In this document: piece by piece, positions 34,226 to 43,489 of the stretch | How positions within the stretch are numbered: the stretch's first letter is position 1 | Layout: each line of letters opens with the position of its first letter | Assembly: GCF_009707955.1 (NCBI RefSeq) | Contig: NZ_WMDQ01000006.1 | Location: 1-64,000, forward strand | Source: Flavobacterium sp. LC2016-13 | GTDB taxonomy: Bacteria > Bacteroidota > Bacteroidia > Flavobacteriales > Flavobacteriaceae | Direction of reading: 5' to 3' | Length of the DNA: 64,000 nt | Translations under genes and position numbers: made by a program | Notes under the pieces: generated by a model | Seen by the model: the letters and a program-made list of their open reading frames with translations, nothing else | Database searches by the model: none | What the model was told of the DNA's origin: nothing

Positions 34226-35297
34226 TTTTTCTTTTTAACAAAAGGTTATTGAGGTATTTACCAATCTTAAATTCTATTTTTTGTGTATATAGTATACTAA
34301 AAACAATCATGAAAATCAGGATTAAAACGGGCGCAATAAAACTGTTTGGATAAAAATTGCCTACGATATTACGAATCCAGACTACGCCAATATATTCATG
34401 AATCAGATACAGGAAATAAGATGAAACGCCAATTTTTACTATAAACCTGTTTTCTAAAAAACGTAATTTTTCCGGATTATATATAAATCCGTAAAAAAGC
34501 AAAAACGTAATTGTAGTCACAATAAGATCAATTCTTGTGTGGGAAAAGTTTAGAATAAGAAAAACCGGCAGTAAAAGAACCGCATAAACTATGTTTATTT
34601 TATTTTTATACAACATATAAAATAATGCTCCGCAAAGAAAAAGGGCTAAGAACTGTACAAGATTGAACAAGTTTGTCAGTTTTTCAAAATATACATTTTC
34701 ATTAAAATTAAGGAAAAGCAATCCGTGATAAAGGAGTACAATTGTAAAACAAACGATTAAAAAATTTCTTTTAAAATTAAATTTGTCCGTGAAATAAATG
34801 GCACTCGCCAGGAAATAAAACTGAATTTCCGGCCACAAACTCCAATAAGAATAATTGAGATAACTAAAATGATTTTTGATTCTAAAAAGCCAATCGAACA
34901 AATTAGGAGGCAAAAAAGTAAAACTTATAAGTACGTTTCTAAAATGATTGCTATCGCCAAAAGTTTTATCAAAATCAAAAAAGAACAAAAATGTAAATGT
35001 TAGTATTGAAGCAATAAACATGGAAGGAAATAAGCGAATAAATCTTTTTTTCCAGAAGGCAAAAAAACTTTGCGTGCTTTCCAGCGAATAGCAAATTACG
35101 AATCCGCTTATGATGAAGAAAAACGAAACGCCCTTAAAACCATAATGAAAATAATCTCCTCCAAAATAAGGATATTCCACATCGTTCCAACGGTAAAAAT
35201 AATGGTATAAAAGAACCGAAATAATAGCAATTGCCCTAAATCCGTCTAATACTGAAATTCTTTTATCTGTTTTTTTAAGTTCTAAATCGCTGCTCAT
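34218..35297 (-). CDS. Acyltransferase 3 family membrane protein (OafA-like)
   Basis: The 359-residue protein has about 10 membrane helices and starts with the typical motif ISVLDGFRAIAIISVLLYHY (H31 region) followed by FFFIISGFVICYSL and KKRFIRLFPSMF. Such proteins O-acetylate surface glycans from cytoplasmic acetyl-CoA. There is no periplasmic SGNH extension, so this is the short, single-domain type. It overlaps the upstream gene by 4 bases (ATGA). Confidence 0.88.
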   Translation of the reverse strand: MSSDLELKKTDKRISVLDGFRAIAIISVLLYHYFYRWNDVEYPYFGGDYFHYGFKGVSFFFIISGFVICYSLESTQSFFAFWKKRFIRLFPSMFIASILTFTFLFFFDFDKTFGDSNHFRNVLISFTFLPPNLFDWLFRIKNHFSYLNYSYWSLWPEIQFYFLASAIYFTDKFNFKRNFLIVCFTIVLLYHGLLFLNFNENVYFEKLTNLFNLVQFLALFLCGALFYMLYKNKINIVYAVLLLPVFLILNFSHTRIDLIVTTITFLLFYGFIYNPEKLRFLENRFIVKIGVSSYFLYLIHEYIGVVWIRNIVGNFYPNSFIAPVLILIFMIVFSILYTQKIEFKIGKYLNNLLLKRKNE

Positions 35298-36685
35298 AAC
35301 TCTGATAAAACGGCAGCAATTCTATTACTTGTTCCGGATAATGATTTGCTTACCTGCATTTCGATCATGCCTTTTCTTTCTGATTTTCTTTTTTCAGGAT
35401 TTTGCAAAGCCTCATTAATCTGGTCAATTAATTCTTGTTTGTTTTTTGCAATCGTTACTGCGTTACTATCCACTACTTTTTTAAAGTGATCGTAATTTAA
35501 AAAGCGCTGATCGTTATATAATCCGTTTTCGATATTTCCAAAAACCGTATTAATAACCGGTTTATCAAACAACATAAAATCAAGGCTCATTGTAGAACAC
35601 ATGTTTACGTTAAGATCTGCAAATTCTAATAAAGCTCTTAAATCCTTGATGTCTTCATAACTTGGAATTCGCTGTGACCAGCTTTCCTGATGATTTTCTC
35701 TCGTTAAAATCCATTTGGGAACGTTCCATACAATTTCAGGAAACTCATCGCGAATCGATTTAAATCTACTATCATCTTCTGCCGGAGATGTTCGTACTAA
35801 AAGCTGAACCTGAGACGTTATTTCGTTACTCTTAATTGCCTCAGCAATCGCTTTTATAACAACGGGATCATTTGGTCCAATTGAAACATCGGCACAACTG
35901 TAGCAAATTATTTTTTTATTGGCATCTAATCCAAATTTTGCAAGAAATTCTTCTTTTGTAGATTTGTATTTATCAAGAACGTAAGGTTCAAATTGAGGCG
36001 TTCCAACAATTTGTACATTTTCATTTTTTACGTTTGGATAAAAATACAGCAACTCGTCTTTCATTAATTGGCTCCAAACCAAAAACTGATCAAAAGCGCC
36101 TAACATTCTGCCTTTTGATGCAAGATTATCCCAACTAAAAATAAAGGTGCTTGTTGGAATTTTTGACTGAATTGCAGCATATAAAAACGGTGCTAAAAAC
36201 GGCGGACGCTGATGCGTAAAAAACACGTGCGACGGTTTATCGTTTTTTAGTAACGTTAAATATTCTTTTGTAATACTGTTTTTTGAAAATGATAAAAACT
36301 GTAATTTTTCTGCGAATAAAATACTTGAATTACTGTGAATTATTCTCGTGAAAAAATACAATGCTTTAATCAAAATTCCTCTTGCAGAAAAACTTTTTGG
36401 ATATCCTGAAGTCAGGTTATCCTGCATTCCGTAGAATTTTTTATTTTTTTGAAGATGGGCAAGTTCTTTCCATTTTCTAAAAAACCAAGTCAGTCTGCCT
36501 TCTTTAAAAACAGGTAATTCTTTTATTTCTATGTTCGGATAATCGAAATTATTATAACAGTTTATGGGTAATCCTGAATAGATAATTATGGTTTCAAATT
36601 TTTGTACGGCTTCAGTAATAAAATCACTCATAACGAAGTTTCTAAAACCTACTCCGTCTGTAATTACTATTCCTATTTTTTTCAT
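35294..36685 (-). CDS. Putative GT-B glycosyltransferase, unclassified
   Basis: The 463-residue protein (ATG at 36685; a TTG four codons earlier is less likely) starts with KKIGIVITDGVGFRNFVMSD and has SKIPTSTFIFSWDNLASKGR and QFLVWSQLMKDELLYFY in the first half. The C-terminal half has KIICYSCADVS, then LLEFADLNVNMCSTMSLDFM, resembling the phosphate-recognition segment of UDP-glycosyltransferase or glycerophosphotransferase-like folds. I cannot assign a CAZy family. Because it follows neuC and a GT11 gene, it is one candidate for the missing nonulosonate transferase. Overlaps the fucosyltransferase-like gene by 4 bases. Confidence 0.65.
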   Translation of the reverse strand: MKKIGIVITDGVGFRNFVMSDFITEAVQKFETIIIYSGLPINCYNNFDYPNIEIKELPVFKEGRLTWFFRKWKELAHLQKNKKFYGMQDNLTSGYPKSFSARGILIKALYFFTRIIHSNSSILFAEKLQFLSFSKNSITKEYLTLLKNDKPSHVFFTHQRPPFLAPFLYAAIQSKIPTSTFIFSWDNLASKGRMLGAFDQFLVWSQLMKDELLYFYPNVKNENVQIVGTPQFEPYVLDKYKSTKEEFLAKFGLDANKKIICYSCADVSIGPNDPVVIKAIAEAIKSNEITSQVQLLVRTSPAEDDSRFKSIRDEFPEIVWNVPKWILTRENHQESWSQRIPSYEDIKDLRALLEFADLNVNMCSTMSLDFMLFDKPVINTVFGNIENGLYNDQRFLNYDHFKKVVDSNAVTIAKNKQELIDQINEALQNPEKRKSERKGMIEMQVSKSLSGTSNRIAAVLSEL

Positions 36686-37587
36686 TTTAAATTCCAAAAT
36701 AATCGTTTTATTAATTTTTTAATTCGTTTTTTGCCTTTGTTGAATACGTATTTAACATCAACTAAAAACGCGTAAATGAAACCTTTTATATATAAGATAA
36801 AATATCTTTTTTGTGCGCTAAACTTATTGTCATCAAAGCTTATCCATCTTTCCGGAAAATAATCAGAATCATCGTTATACTTTGCAAATTCGCCACGAAA
36901 GTTTTTAACGGGCCTCACAATTTTAGATTCTTTCTTTTCTCCCAACCACGCAATCCACCATGAAAATGTAGAATTGCTTATAATGAAATCATCAAATCTT
37001 GAACCTAAAGCAAGTTGCTCGATCGCAGTTAAATGTTCCAGAAAGAAACTATTTTTTAAAAATGAAAAATGATATTTACAATAATCAATATCATCACTTG
37101 TAAATACGAGATTTCTATCTTTCCAATCCGGAAAATTTTTAAGCAATGCTTTAAAATAATACGAATAGGATAATTGAAAATAATACGGATTATTTACAAA
37201 ATCGCCTCTTCTGACTGATATTAGTATCGTTTTTTTTGAAAAAAGAAAATGATACTTTTCATATAAATCGTGACTAAAATCTTCAAACTGAAAAAGTGCT
37301 TTTGTTCTTTCAATATTAAAATATTTTTCTGACTGAAGCCAGCCGTCAAGATCATAATTCTCAGTTTCTAAATCCCATTCATAATGGCTGAATTTTTTTT
37401 CCTTAACTATTTTAAAGGTTTCGTCTATATAAGAAACGGGCAACTGATTTTTAAAACATTTCGAATAATTCCAGTTTGGAAAAAAATATCCATGTTTATG
37501 TTTTTCAGCAATACCAACAACAGATGCTATTTGAAATAATTGATTTCCGAGATTTCCTTTTGCTCCAAGTTTAGAAAATGTTATCAT
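36682..37587 (-). CDS. GT11 family alpha-1,2-fucosyltransferase-like protein
   Basis: Family 11 enzymes transfer fucose (some use related deoxysugars) to a beta-galactose. The 301-residue protein has KGNLGNQLFQIASVVGIA at 10-27, the GDP-contacting motif ISVRRGDFVNNPYY, FTSDDIDYCKYHF, then FDDFIISNSTFSWWIAWLGE and a C-terminal YFPERWI. These are the diagnostic family 11 motifs. It ends in a basic tail. GDP-fucose genes are not in the window and must be elsewhere if fucose is the donor. Confidence 0.88.
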   Translation of the reverse strand: MITFSKLGAKGNLGNQLFQIASVVGIAEKHKHGYFFPNWNYSKCFKNQLPVSYIDETFKIVKEKKFSHYEWDLETENYDLDGWLQSEKYFNIERTKALFQFEDFSHDLYEKYHFLFSKKTILISVRRGDFVNNPYYFQLSYSYYFKALLKNFPDWKDRNLVFTSDDIDYCKYHFSFLKNSFFLEHLTAIEQLALGSRFDDFIISNSTFSWWIAWLGEKKESKIVRPVKNFRGEFAKYNDDSDYFPERWISFDDNKFSAQKRYFILYIKGFIYAFLVDVKYVFNKGKKRIKKLIKRLFWNLK

Positions 37588-37608
37588 TTTATTACAGTGA
37601 TAATTTCA

Positions 37609-38742
37609 TTAAACATCTCTAAATTGTTTTTGATGATTTAGCTTCCAGATATCTTCTTTTTGCAGGCATTCCAAAAATAATTCATTACTATTTCCTTGTC
37701 CAAAATCATCTTCCACAATTTGTACTTTATGTGAATCGATTATTGAAAGCGCCTCTTTTATAGCTGTTTCTGAATAATCTGTATTGATAATATCAGCGTG
37801 AACGGCTCTGTTTTGCTGACGGGTTCCGATGTTAATAATCGGAATTCCGTAATAAGGCGCTTCACGAATTCCGGCGCTGCTATTGCCAATAATAAACTGA
37901 CTGTTTTTTAAGAGCGTCAGAAAATATTCAAAGCGAAGAGACGGGAAAATCCTGAATCGGCTGTTGCCTTTTAGTTTTTCGTAAGCATCAATAATAAATT
38001 GGCTTCCTAAATCATTATTGGGAAATATAACTATATAGTTGTGATTGTCTTGCAATAAAGAAGCAACAAAAGTTTCTGCATACTTTTGCATGTCTTTAAT
38101 TTCGGTTGTAACCGGATGAAACATGACAATGGCATATTCTTCAAAATCTGTTTTATAATACGCTTTTGCCGTATTTAAATCCGGCAATTGATCTGAAAAC
38201 ATAATATCAACATCTGGAGAACCAATTTTAAAAACTGATTCTTTAATCTCCCCCATTTGCATCAATCGTTTGGCAGCTAGTTTGTTAGACACGAAATGAA
38301 TGTGACTTAATTTACTAACGCTATGACGAATTAATTCATCGACAGTTCCTGAAACTTCGCCTCCTTCTATATGAGCAACCAAAATATTATTCAGCGATCC
38401 TACAATGGCACCGGCTAACGTTTCGACCCTATCACCATGCACAACAATCATATCCGGATTGATGTCTTTGCAATAATTAGACAATCCTTCGATGGTTTTG
38501 GCCAAAGTCAAATCCATCGTGGTTTCGTGTGTATGGTTTTCGAAAGTAAAAACGTTTTTAAAATTACAGCGCTCTATTTCTATGAGCGTGTAACCGTATG
38601 TTTCCTGCAAATGCATTCCGGTAACAAATACAAAAACTTCAAATTCTGGTTGTTTTTCGAGAATAGAAATCAATGACTTTATTTTACTAAAATCAGCGCG
38701 TGTTCCAGTCAGGAAAAGAATTTTTTTTGCTGAATTATTCAA
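37609..38742 (-). CDS. neuC: UDP-GlcNAc 2-epimerase, hydrolysing (NeuC-type)
   Basis: It converts UDP-GlcNAc (or a 4-amino-6-deoxy derivative) to the free manno-sugar used for nonulosonic acids. The 377-residue GT-B-like protein has [17 protein letters not shown] at the N-terminus, [30 protein letters not shown] and a C-terminal [23 protein letters not shown], all typical of NeuC/LegG. The best start is a TTG at 38742, 8 bases inside the neuB end. Which substrate it uses cannot be told here. Confidence 0.9.
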   Translation of the reverse strand: MNNSAKKILFLTGTRADFSKIKSLISILEKQPEFEVFVFVTGMHLQETYGYTLIEIERCNFKNVFTFENHTHETTMDLTLAKTIEGLSNYCKDINPDMIVVHGDRVETLAGAIVGSLNNILVAHIEGGEVSGTVDELIRHSVSKLSHIHFVSNKLAAKRLMQMGEIKESVFKIGSPDVDIMFSDQLPDLNTAKAYYKTDFEEYAIVMFHPVTTEIKDMQKYAETFVASLLQDNHNYIVIFPNNDLGSQFIIDAYEKLKGNSRFRIFPSLRFEYFLTLLKNSQFIIGNSSAGIREAPYYGIPIINIGTRQQNRAVHADIINTDYSETAIKEALSIIDSHKVQIVEDDFGQGNSNELFLECLQKEDIWKLNHQKQFRDV

Positions 38743-39775
38743 AATCAGAAAAATCTAATTGCGCATCATTTTCAATATCTCTCGAAGCTGTTTTTCCAAT
38801 TAAATCATTGAAATGTTCGGCTAGTATTTTTCCGGTTCCCGGACGTTTTACCCAGATATTTTGCATGGATAATTTTTCGCCTTTTTTAATTGGAGCGATG
38901 GCACAAACTGTTGCAAAAGCAAAATCTATGGTTACTTGTTCTTCTAATGCCGGTTTCTTAGTTCCGCCGCGCATTAAAGCCATTTCTGCACTTGAAACAA
39001 TTAATTCCTGGCAGGCTTTTTCGTCCATACTGCAAACAATATCCGGACCTGTGCGCTGCATGTGATCTGTAAAATGTCTTTCGAGAATACTTGCGCCAAG
39101 GGCAACTGCGCCTAAACATGCATTATTATTTAAGGTATGATCGCTTAAACCAAAAACTTTATCAGGAAAAGCTTCATGCAATTCTACCATTGCGCCAAAA
39201 CGAACTAAATGAATAGGCGTTGGATATAAATTTGTGGTATGCAAAAGTGCAACAGGAATATTATGTTTGTCGAAAATAGCAACGGCTTTTTGAATACTTT
39301 CTATCGTATTCATTCCGGTACTTAAAATAACCGGTTTCCCAAAAGAAGCAATATGCTCTAATAACGGGTAATTATTGCATTCTCCTGAACCTATTTTATA
39401 GGCCGGAATATCAAATTTCTTTAATCTTTCTGCAGCTGCGCGGGAAAAAGGAGTTGATATAAAAATCATTCCTTTGCTTTCTACGTAATTTTTAAGTTCT
39501 AATTCATCAGCTTCATTAAGCGAGCAACGCTCCATGATTTCATAAATAGAAACATCGGCATTTCCGGGAATCACTTTTTTAGCGGCTCCGCTCATTTCGT
39601 CTTCAACAATATGGGTTTGATGTTTTACAACTTCTACTCCGGCTCTTTTTGCTGCGTCTACCATTTCTTTGGCAACCTGCAATGAGCCTTCGTGATTAAT
39701 TCCGATTTCGGCAATAACTAAAGGAGGAAAATCCGGTCCAATTTTTCGTCCTGCAATTTCTATAAATGGTTTCAT
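38735..39775 (-). CDS. neuB: N-acetylneuraminate synthase family protein (NeuB-type)
   Basis: It condenses phosphoenolpyruvate with an N-acyl-mannosamine-type sugar to a nonulosonic acid. The 346-residue protein has a TIM-barrel domain ([62 protein letters not shown]) and a C-terminal SAF antifreeze-like domain (about 285-346: [23 protein letters not shown]). It lies between neuA (15-base gap) and neuC (8-base overlap). Neuraminic, legionaminic and related products are all possible. Confidence 0.93.
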   Translation of the reverse strand: MKPFIEIAGRKIGPDFPPLVIAEIGINHEGSLQVAKEMVDAAKRAGVEVVKHQTHIVEDEMSGAAKKVIPGNADVSIYEIMERCSLNEADELELKNYVESKGMIFISTPFSRAAAERLKKFDIPAYKIGSGECNNYPLLEHIASFGKPVILSTGMNTIESIQKAVAIFDKHNIPVALLHTTNLYPTPIHLVRFGAMVELHEAFPDKVFGLSDHTLNNNACLGAVALGASILERHFTDHMQRTGPDIVCSMDEKACQELIVSSAEMALMRGGTKKPALEEQVTIDFAFATVCAIAPIKKGEKLSMQNIWVKRPGTGKILAEHFNDLIGKTASRDIENDAQLDFSDFE

Positions 39776-39790
39776 AAAGTAGGTTATGAA

Positions 39791-40456
39791 TTAGGGTTTT
39801 ATATGTTTTTGGTATAAATATTCCGCGTAATCAAAATCGTCTTGCGTATCGATATCTACGTTGGCAAAAATAGAATCTATTTTGAAAGGAAAAGCATTTT
39901 TACTAATAATTATATTTTCAAGAATCAACGTTGCTTTTGTAATATAAAGCAATCCGTTTTCGTAAAAAAGAGGCTCTAAATCCTGGCTTCGCTGACCAAT
40001 TTCGTAATTGTACGGAATGAATTTCTGATCAATTATTTTTCCAAATTTCTGATGATTTCTGGAAACGGTAAATAAACTATCGTGATTTTCCTGCTGATAA
40101 ACCGTAAATGCTTCCTGTAATAATTCTTTTGGACGAAGCGGATTTGTTGCTTGTAATAAAACAACATTTTCAACCTCATCAGCGATTTGTTCCAATACAT
40201 TTTTTAAGGCTGAAACGGTTGGTTCCAGATCTCCGGAAATATTTTCAGGCCTGTCAATCACTTTTGCCCCATATTCTAAAGCAATCTTTTTGATGTCGTT
40301 ATCATCTGTAGAAACATAAACGGCATCGATAATTTTGTTTGCTTTGGCGTATAAAATACTGTGCGCGATTAATGGAATTTCATCAAGCAGTTTTATATTT
40401 TTTTGCGGTAGTCTTTTAGATCCTCCGCGAGCCGGAATAATTGCAATAGTTTTCAT
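39791..40456 (-). CDS. neuA: Acylneuraminate cytidylyltransferase family protein (NeuA-type)
   Basis: It activates a nonulosonic acid to its CMP derivative for transfer. The 221-residue protein carries the N-terminal CTP loop IIPARGGSKRLPQKNIKLL, followed by YVSTDDNDI, RPENISGDLEPTVSAL, LLQATNPLR and a C-terminal NVDIDTQDDFDYAEYL. It is the short form without the C-terminal esterase domain. It starts the neuA-neuB-neuC block; the glycosyltransferase upstream ends 9 bases before it. Confidence 0.93.
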   Translation of the reverse strand: MKTIAIIPARGGSKRLPQKNIKLLDEIPLIAHSILYAKANKIIDAVYVSTDDNDIKKIALEYGAKVIDRPENISGDLEPTVSALKNVLEQIADEVENVVLLQATNPLRPKELLQEAFTVYQQENHDSLFTVSRNHQKFGKIIDQKFIPYNYEIGQRSQDLEPLFYENGLLYITKATLILENIIISKNAFPFKIDSIFANVDIDTQDDFDYAEYLYQKHIKP

Positions 40457-40465
40457 TTGGCAAAA

Positions 40466-41383
40466 TTATTTATCTTCTGGTTTCCAATAAATTTTTGTTT
40501 CTTCTAATTTTTGATATTCCTGATATTCTTTTATTGATAATCTATTGGCGTTTTTTATGATTTTTGGAATTGCTAAAAACAAATCTAACTGCGCCAATAA
40601 TAGTGCTTTTAAGGCTTTAAAATCTCCTTTGAAAACTTTTAGTTTCAATTGCATCCAAATTGAATAGGCTATTTTTTTTGGAATTAATTTTAAAGGATAA
40701 AATAAAAAATACAAATACCAGCCGGAACGTAATGAGCGTTGCAAACGAACGGCGTAATCTGCATTTTTTTTACGGGATTTTATATCAACTCTGTGGTTTA
40801 CCAAAACTTCTGGCAAATACTGTATTTCCCAGTTTTTTTTGAATAACTGAAAGGATGCGAAATCTTCTTCTCCATAAAAAATAAACCATGCCGGATAATA
40901 CGGAATATCACGCCACGCGCTCATACGCCAAACGTGTCCGCAGCCAACAAAGCTTTTCATTCGATGTGAAACTTCATTAGAGTATGTGGTTTCAGGTTCC
41001 TGAAGGTTCCAGAAAATTCTAAATCCGATTAAGCCTGTTTTAGGGTTTTCATGAAATGCTTTTTCAATAATCTCTAACGGATTTTGTGTAATAAAATGCA
41101 AATCATCATCGATAGAAATGGCGAATTCAGTCGTAACCAAATCCATTAATTTGTTTCGGCTGTAAATTAATCCCTTGCTTTTTTCATTTCTGATAAACCG
41201 AATCTTTGGATAATTTTCCTGAATAAATAAATTAGTTCCGTCTGTCGATCCGTCATCGCAAATTATAAAAACGACATCTTCTCGATCTAAAAGAGATTGA
41301 CATTTTTGCAACGTAAAAGCCAAATCGTCTTTCCGATTTTTGGTTGTAATTAATATGGAGAATCCTTTAGAAATTAATGTCAT
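40466..41383 (-). CDS. Glycosyltransferase family 2 protein
   Basis: The 305-residue GT-A enzyme has FSILITTKNRKDDLAFTL, FIICDDGSTDGTN, the DDD motif in FAISIDDDLHFI, and FYGEEDFASFQLF as the catalytic base region. The C-terminal third is basic and hydrophobic and may touch the membrane. It lies 3 bases downstream of another glycosyltransferase and immediately before neuA. Confidence 0.87.
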   Translation of the reverse strand: MTLISKGFSILITTKNRKDDLAFTLQKCQSLLDREDVVFIICDDGSTDGTNLFIQENYPKIRFIRNEKSKGLIYSRNKLMDLVTTEFAISIDDDLHFITQNPLEIIEKAFHENPKTGLIGFRIFWNLQEPETTYSNEVSHRMKSFVGCGHVWRMSAWRDIPYYPAWFIFYGEEDFASFQLFKKNWEIQYLPEVLVNHRVDIKSRKKNADYAVRLQRSLRSGWYLYFLFYPLKLIPKKIAYSIWMQLKLKVFKGDFKALKALLLAQLDLFLAIPKIIKNANRLSIKEYQEYQKLEETKIYWKPEDK

Positions 41384-41386
41384 TGC

Positions 41387-42394
41387 TTAATATTTTGAGA
41401 TCATTTCTTTTGGTAATTTTTTCCATTTCAAAAACAACTTTACTAGTATTTTTATCGAAATAAACTTTACAAAAAGTCTGTTTTTTAGCCAATATATAAA
41501 ACTATTGGCTTTTTTATTTTTACTAAAACCGTAAGCCGGTTCTGTATTTATTTCTGCAACCTGAGGAATTGTCATCCATTCTTCCAGCGTATTCCCCATG
41601 TGAAAAGCGTAATTATCTAATGTTGTTACGCGCCAATAATCTTTTCTAAGCGGGGCTTTGTCCAAATATTCTTCACTCGATCCGCCCATTTTAAACTCGA
41701 TATAACTTGTTATTTCTTCAAAAATATCTTTTTTATAAGTGGCTACAAAATGACCTGAACCTACAAGAATACTTTGGTTTTCGTTTAATTTTAATCCTAA
41801 ATTATATTTTAAATAATCCTGATTATAATCTCTCGCCCAACCTAAACTATCGTAAAACCTGACTAAGCCCTCTTGGTTTTTTACGGGAATAAATTGAAGT
41901 TTTGAACTTAATAATGTGTCAAATAATAGATTGCCACAATTGCTTTCATACATTTTAAACTGCGGCACAATGCCCACAACTCCGGCTTTTGGGACGGCTT
42001 GAAAAACATTTACCGTTTCCTTTTGCCAATCGGTTAAAAACAACACATCTGAATCTGAAATGGTTACTAATTCTATATTGTTTCCGGCCAAACCTTTAAG
42101 AATCGCATTTAGTTTTCCTATGTTTTGGGTATGAATAAGTTCCTGAATTTTATTTTCTTTTAAGAGCGAATCAAGATAATTTACAATAATGCTATCGCTT
42201 CCGTTATTAACAATTGTTATAAACGTTTTATCGTGAATGGTTGCAAATAAAGATTCGAGGCATAATTTTAAAATCGCAAAACTATCTTTAAAATATTCTT
42301 CCTGATGTGGTATAAAAACAGGAATAATAATTTGATGCAGATATTCTGATTTCGATAATACTTCGTCTTTATGTGGATTATATCCTACTCTCAT
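41387..42394 (-). CDS. Glycosyltransferase family 2-like protein
   Basis: The 335-residue protein starts with a 20-residue leader before IIIPVFIPHQEEYF. It has FITIVNNGSD, a DSD motif in LVTISDSDVLFLTDW and a basic C-terminal membrane-proximal segment. The motif order fits a family 2 GT-A fold. It is preceded by a 176-base gap filled with a palindromic repeat, which breaks the otherwise tight gene spacing of the locus. Confidence 0.83.
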   Translation of the reverse strand: MRVGYNPHKDEVLSKSEYLHQIIIPVFIPHQEEYFKDSFAILKLCLESLFATIHDKTFITIVNNGSDSIIVNYLDSLLKENKIQELIHTQNIGKLNAILKGLAGNNIELVTISDSDVLFLTDWQKETVNVFQAVPKAGVVGIVPQFKMYESNCGNLLFDTLLSSKLQFIPVKNQEGLVRFYDSLGWARDYNQDYLKYNLGLKLNENQSILVGSGHFVATYKKDIFEEITSYIEFKMGGSSEEYLDKAPLRKDYWRVTTLDNYAFHMGNTLEEWMTIPQVAEINTEPAYGFSKNKKANSFIYWLKNRLFVKFISIKILVKLFLKWKKLPKEMISKY

Positions 42395-42438
42395 TTTTTT
42401 TAATAATTATTAATTGTAGCTCGTTGCATTAGTTAATT

Positions 42439-42574
42439 TTAACACATAGTAACATAGATTCTTTACGCATAAAAAGACGTTTCACTTGCATTAATTCACA
42501 TAGCTATGTTTAGAAACTAGTTTCTTTTTTGCTCTTTTTTCAAACAACAAAAAAACTATGTTTCTATGTGTTAA
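42439..42574. repeat. Palindromic interspersed repeat, TTAACACATAG family
   Basis: TTAACACATAGTAACATAG (42439-42457) is inverted at 42556-42574 (CTATGTTTCTATGTGTTAA) with one mismatch. Between them lie CACATAGCTATG and poly-T tracts. The right end overlaps the stop codon of the next gene (42571-42573), so the repeat end supplies the TAA. No reading frame of note lies within it. Confidence 0.8.
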
Positions 42575-43473
42575 ATATTTTTTTTACGAGTTTTAAAGGC
42601 CTTAATTACTGATTTTATAAATTCGAAATAATCGCTAATTAAAAAATCAGACCAATATATTTTTGAGATTTTAAAAAAGTAACCTACATTTTTTTTATCG
42701 TTAATATAGCTTTTACCCAATTTAAGCAAAAGAATTTTCCTTTGTTCGTTATTGAAATATCTGCTTTTATTGACTATTAAATAATGGTAATATTCGAATG
42801 TTGCTTTCGATTTTAGTTTTACATTATCCTGATTTCCTGATATACTTATATTTGAAATTCTAATTTTTAGAATGGCTGTATTAATGGTAAAAATTCTTTT
42901 GAAATCTGAAAATTCGACTATCGCCAAAACATCTGAAAACCAAGCTAACGGAAAGTTTTTGAATCCGATTTCTACAACTTTTGCTTTTAAAAAAATATAT
43001 TCGCTTAATGATGTTCTTGTTTTTCGGAACAAAAAATCGATTGTTTCTTCCACTTTTGGATGCTGATAAACGTCTGTCGTTATTTGACTGTTTTCATCCA
43101 TTTTTACGGTTGAAAATCGAATTACGGAGATATTTCCGCTTTCGACTTCATTCAGGTTATTATAAAATTCTTCTACGACATTCGTGTCTAAAACGTCGTC
43201 ATCTCCTAATATCATTAACCATTTTTCGTCTTTGGTTAATTTTATGCAGCGTTCCCATTGTTTGGTTAAACTTGTTCCGCCTAAATTCTCCTCAAAACGA
43301 TGGTATAGAAAATCAAAGCTTTCGTGGTATTTTTCTAATAACTGATTTGGATTTTCAGGACTTGCATCATCGCCAATATAAACTTTAAACCTTTGATTGG
43401 TTTGCGCTTTTAAAGACTTTAGAGTTTCCTCAAAGAATGTTAATTTATAATACGGAATAACTATTGCAAGCAT
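42571..43473 (-). CDS. Glycosyltransferase family 2 protein (paralogue A)
   Basis: The 300-residue GT-A enzyme starts MLAIVIPYYKLTFFEETL, has VYIGDDASPENP, MILGDDDVLDTN as the DDD metal site and FPLAWFSDVLAI. Its first 100 residues closely match the gene at 44683-45579, two genes upstream. The C-terminus is lysine rich and its stop codon lies in the palindromic repeat. The pair probably arose by duplication and then diverged in the acceptor half. Confidence 0.87.
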   Translation of the reverse strand: MLAIVIPYYKLTFFEETLKSLKAQTNQRFKVYIGDDASPENPNQLLEKYHESFDFLYHRFEENLGGTSLTKQWERCIKLTKDEKWLMILGDDDVLDTNVVEEFYNNLNEVESGNISVIRFSTVKMDENSQITTDVYQHPKVEETIDFLFRKTRTSLSEYIFLKAKVVEIGFKNFPLAWFSDVLAIVEFSDFKRIFTINTAILKIRISNISISGNQDNVKLKSKATFEYYHYLIVNKSRYFNNEQRKILLLKLGKSYINDKKNVGYFFKISKIYWSDFLISDYFEFIKSVIKAFKTRKKNI

Positions 43474-43489
43474 CTAAAAACGGTATGTT

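Noticed and set aside
36682..40456. Assigning the nonulosonate product as Neu5Ac specifically
   Set aside because: NeuA/NeuB/NeuC relatives also make legionaminic and other acids, and no residue-level test was possible by eye.
42439..42574. Insertion sequence remnant
   Set aside because: The element has inverted ends but no transposase reading frame and no visible target duplication; it is called a short repeat instead.
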